From the NCBI RefSeq assembly GCF_004014855.1, contig NZ_CP034930.1, positions 3,205,716 to 3,269,715 on the forward strand: 64,000 nt of DNA, written 5' to 3'. Positions 62,520 to 64,000 of this stretch are shown here, piece by piece. The notes under the pieces were generated by a model. That model searched no databases. It worked only from the letters and a program-made list of their open reading frames with translations, and was not told the DNA's origin. The translations under genes and the position numbers were made by a program. Source of the stretch: Apibacter raozihei. GTDB lineage: Bacteria; Bacteroidota; Bacteroidia; Flavobacteriales; Weeksellaceae. The stretch's first letter is position 1; the number at the start of each line of letters is the position of its first letter.

Positions 62520-63743
62520 TCAATAGTTTATAATTTGACCCTTATTTACTTCTAATGTCCAATAGCAATTTCCAGCAGTATGCTCAACAAAAGTATTATT
62601 TTTAGTATTATAATTTAGAGTGGAAAAAATAAAATTTCTTCTATATTTAACTTGATAAATCATATCATCTCCAGACTTAAAAGGAAGCTTTGCATCAATT
62701 CTATATTTTTTACCTGCCAATTCTAATCCTAAATTTGCTTCCCAAAATCTGCCAGATCCTTGATCTTCTTCAACTAACATAAATGCTAAATCTATATCAT
62801 TAGGTTGTGAATCTGATACCATAACGGCATTAACATCTGTCCATCTCTTTTTGGAAATATCCTTTCTACTTCTTGTAATTCTTACTCTACTAATATTCGG
62901 ATTCACATTCCTTAAATCATCAACAGTATTTATTTTAAATTGATCTACTGCACCTATGTGAATGACAAATTCAGATCCTCCATTAGCCCAATCATCATAT
63001 TGCTTGCTAGCCATAAATTTTCCTATTTTAATCGAATATATTGGATCACCAACTTTTTCAATTTCGTATAAATTTGTATTAATCTTATTTATTGCTTTTT
63101 TTGATGAAAATAAGACGTTATCTTTATTTATAAATTTATTATTAGAAAAATCAGGTATTTCTTCGTAAGGCAATGTATTTAAATTAATTACAATTACAGG
63201 ATTTCTTTTTGCATATTCCTCATCAACAAATAAAGTATCTGTTTTTATAGTTCCTTCGGGTAGTATAATACTTTTAAATGCTGTATGTATATTTTTGTTA
63301 TCATCAGCGAAAGTAATAACAGGGATAGTTTTTTGATCCCAGTCTTCTGAATATGGCCAGTATATCTGAATATTTGAATTAGTAAGCTTATCTAAAATAT
63401 TATTTCTTGATAAAGACAAACTATTAGTAAGCTTTTGTTTTAATGAAGAGTTCGTTGTATTGATAATTTTATTATTTTGATTAAAATTTAATATTTCTCT
63501 AAAATAATAGCATTCATCTAAACCATATTCTAATGACTGGGATATTGATTGATGAATTTCTTTGTAATCTTCTAAATCTAAATTTAAATTTGAAAGTAGT
63601 ACAGCTACTTCTTCTAACATTTTTTTATCGGTAGATAAATTAATATTATTACTGGTTCCCAAATTTGAATCCGTCTGGTTGAAATCTTCATTACAAGCAA
63701 CGAAAATTGTAGCTAGTAATAAAACAAAATAAATTTTTTTCAT
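62520..63743 (-). CDS. Lipoprotein of unknown function
   Basis: A 407-residue exported lipoprotein. The signal MKKIYFVLLLATIFVACNED has a lipobox ending at Cys17. After it is an Asn/Ser-rich linker, then two globular-looking regions: residues about 45-180 with QIYWPYSEDWDQKTIPVITFADDNKNIHTAFKSIILPEGTIKTDTLFVDEEYAKRNPVIVINL, and a later region with VRITRSRKDISKKRWTDVNAVMVSDSQPNDIDLAFMLVEEDQGSGRFWEANLGLELAGKKYRIDAKLPFKSGDDMIYQVKYRRNFIFSTLNYN. I do not recognise the family with confidence (DUF3103-like proteins have a similar opening). It is monocistronic in this window and faces leftwards. Confidence 0.75.
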   Translation of the reverse strand: MKKIYFVLLLATIFVACNEDFNQTDSNLGTSNNINLSTDKKMLEEVAVLLSNLNLDLEDYKEIHQSISQSLEYGLDECYYFREILNFNQNNKIINTTNSSLKQKLTNSLSLSRNNILDKLTNSNIQIYWPYSEDWDQKTIPVITFADDNKNIHTAFKSIILPEGTIKTDTLFVDEEYAKRNPVIVINLNTLPYEEIPDFSNNKFINKDNVLFSSKKAINKINTNLYEIEKVGDPIYSIKIGKFMASKQYDDWANGGSEFVIHIGAVDQFKINTVDDLRNVNPNISRVRITRSRKDISKKRWTDVNAVMVSDSQPNDIDLAFMLVEEDQGSGRFWEANLGLELAGKKYRIDAKLPFKSGDDMIYQVKYRRNFIFSTLNYNTKNNTFVEHTAGNCYWTLEVNKGQIINY

Positions 63744-63877
63744 ATTTTCTCATATTTAACTACAGCTAAAATAAGATAAAAATAAATTACAAAAAAAATA
63801 AAATAAAGGTTAAAAAATTAGAATATGTGAAAAATTAACAAATATTATATTAAAATAATTATTTTTATATAACTAAT

Positions 63878-64000
63878 TTAATTTTCATATATTTTCCAAT
63901 CTTTAAAAAACCCTTCAGTTCCAATATCCACAAAAAAACCAATGCCTCCTTTTTGTTTATCACCTAGTTTCAAATCATTTACAATAAGCGAAGGTTCTTC
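63878..64000 (-). CDS. C-terminal end of a protein (cut by window edge), carbohydrate-binding-like
   Basis: Only the last 40 residues are in the window. They include SLIVNDLKLGDKQKGGIGFF, then VDIGTEGFFKDWKI and the end YEN, reading leftwards to a TAA at 63878-63880. The LxVNDLxxGxxxGxIGxFVDIGTxGxFxxxKI pattern resembles the last strands of laminin-G/family-16-type jelly-roll domains of Bacteroidota. The main function of the gene is outside the window. Confidence 0.6.
   Translation of the reverse strand, partial: EEPSLIVNDLKLGDKQKGGIGFFVDIGTEGFFKDWKIYEN

Overview
The window is about 64 kb of a low-GC (roughly 30% by eye) chromosome from the Bacteroidota, almost certainly class Flavobacteriia. 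The evidence is the type IX secretion/gliding block gldKLMN, an exonuclease-fused DnaE, an outer-membrane receptor with a carboxypeptidase-like N-terminal domain, promoters of the TTTG / TAnnTTTG type and the absence of Shine-Dalgarno sequences. A host-associated Weeksellaceae-like genus such as Apibacter would fit, but that is only a guess.

Layout. 1-7.9 kb: end of prfC, purU, a two-component system, small orphan genes, a nucleoid-associated protein, a phosphopantetheinyl transferase and a family 9 glycosyltransferase. 7.9-12.4 kb: an outer-membrane beta-barrel receptor and two RlaP-type nucleotidyltransferases. 12.5-18.5 kb: a MarR regulator with a 28-bp palindrome in front of it and a fatty-acid beta-oxidation operon (fadN-fadA-fadE-like). 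18.48-19.2 kb: a tandem array of six near-identical small transcription units. 19.2-22.7 kb: NAD salvage (pncA, pncB), a small membrane protein and two paralogous exported proteins. 22.7-27.8 kb: a sugar uptake/oxidation/epimerisation operon with a divergent lactonase. 27.8-35 kb: enolase, citrate synthase, a DUF2851 protein, a transglutaminase-like protein, a rhomboid protease and an FAD oxidoreductase. 35-43.4 kb: gldN-M-L-K, an arginase-fold protein lacking its metal ligands, and topA. 43.7-51.8 kb: a frameshifted SMI1/KNR4-like gene, a Thg1-like protein, a double acyl-CoA synthetase, aspartate kinase and a small helical protein. 52-56.2 kb: an exported glutaminase followed by two ankyrin-repeat proteins. 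56.2-64 kb: a cation:amino-acid symporter, dnaE, a lipoprotein and the end of another gene.

The most striking element is the array at 18481-19198. Each of six units carries a sigma-54 (RpoN) -24/-12 promoter with exact GG-N10-G(C/T) spacing. An invariant 38-nt block starts exactly 28 nt after the promoter's first base, at about the expected transcription start. A strong intrinsic terminator follows. I read this as six tandem sigma-54-dependent small RNAs of about 62-64 nt, lying between the fatty-acid operon and pncA. The redundancy resembles Qrr (sigma-54, multicopy) and LhrC (tandem copies) sRNAs in other phyla, but I recognise no described family. Several likely pseudo-enzymes also stand out: an arginase-fold protein inside the gliding locus and the N-terminal half of the double acyl-CoA synthetase.
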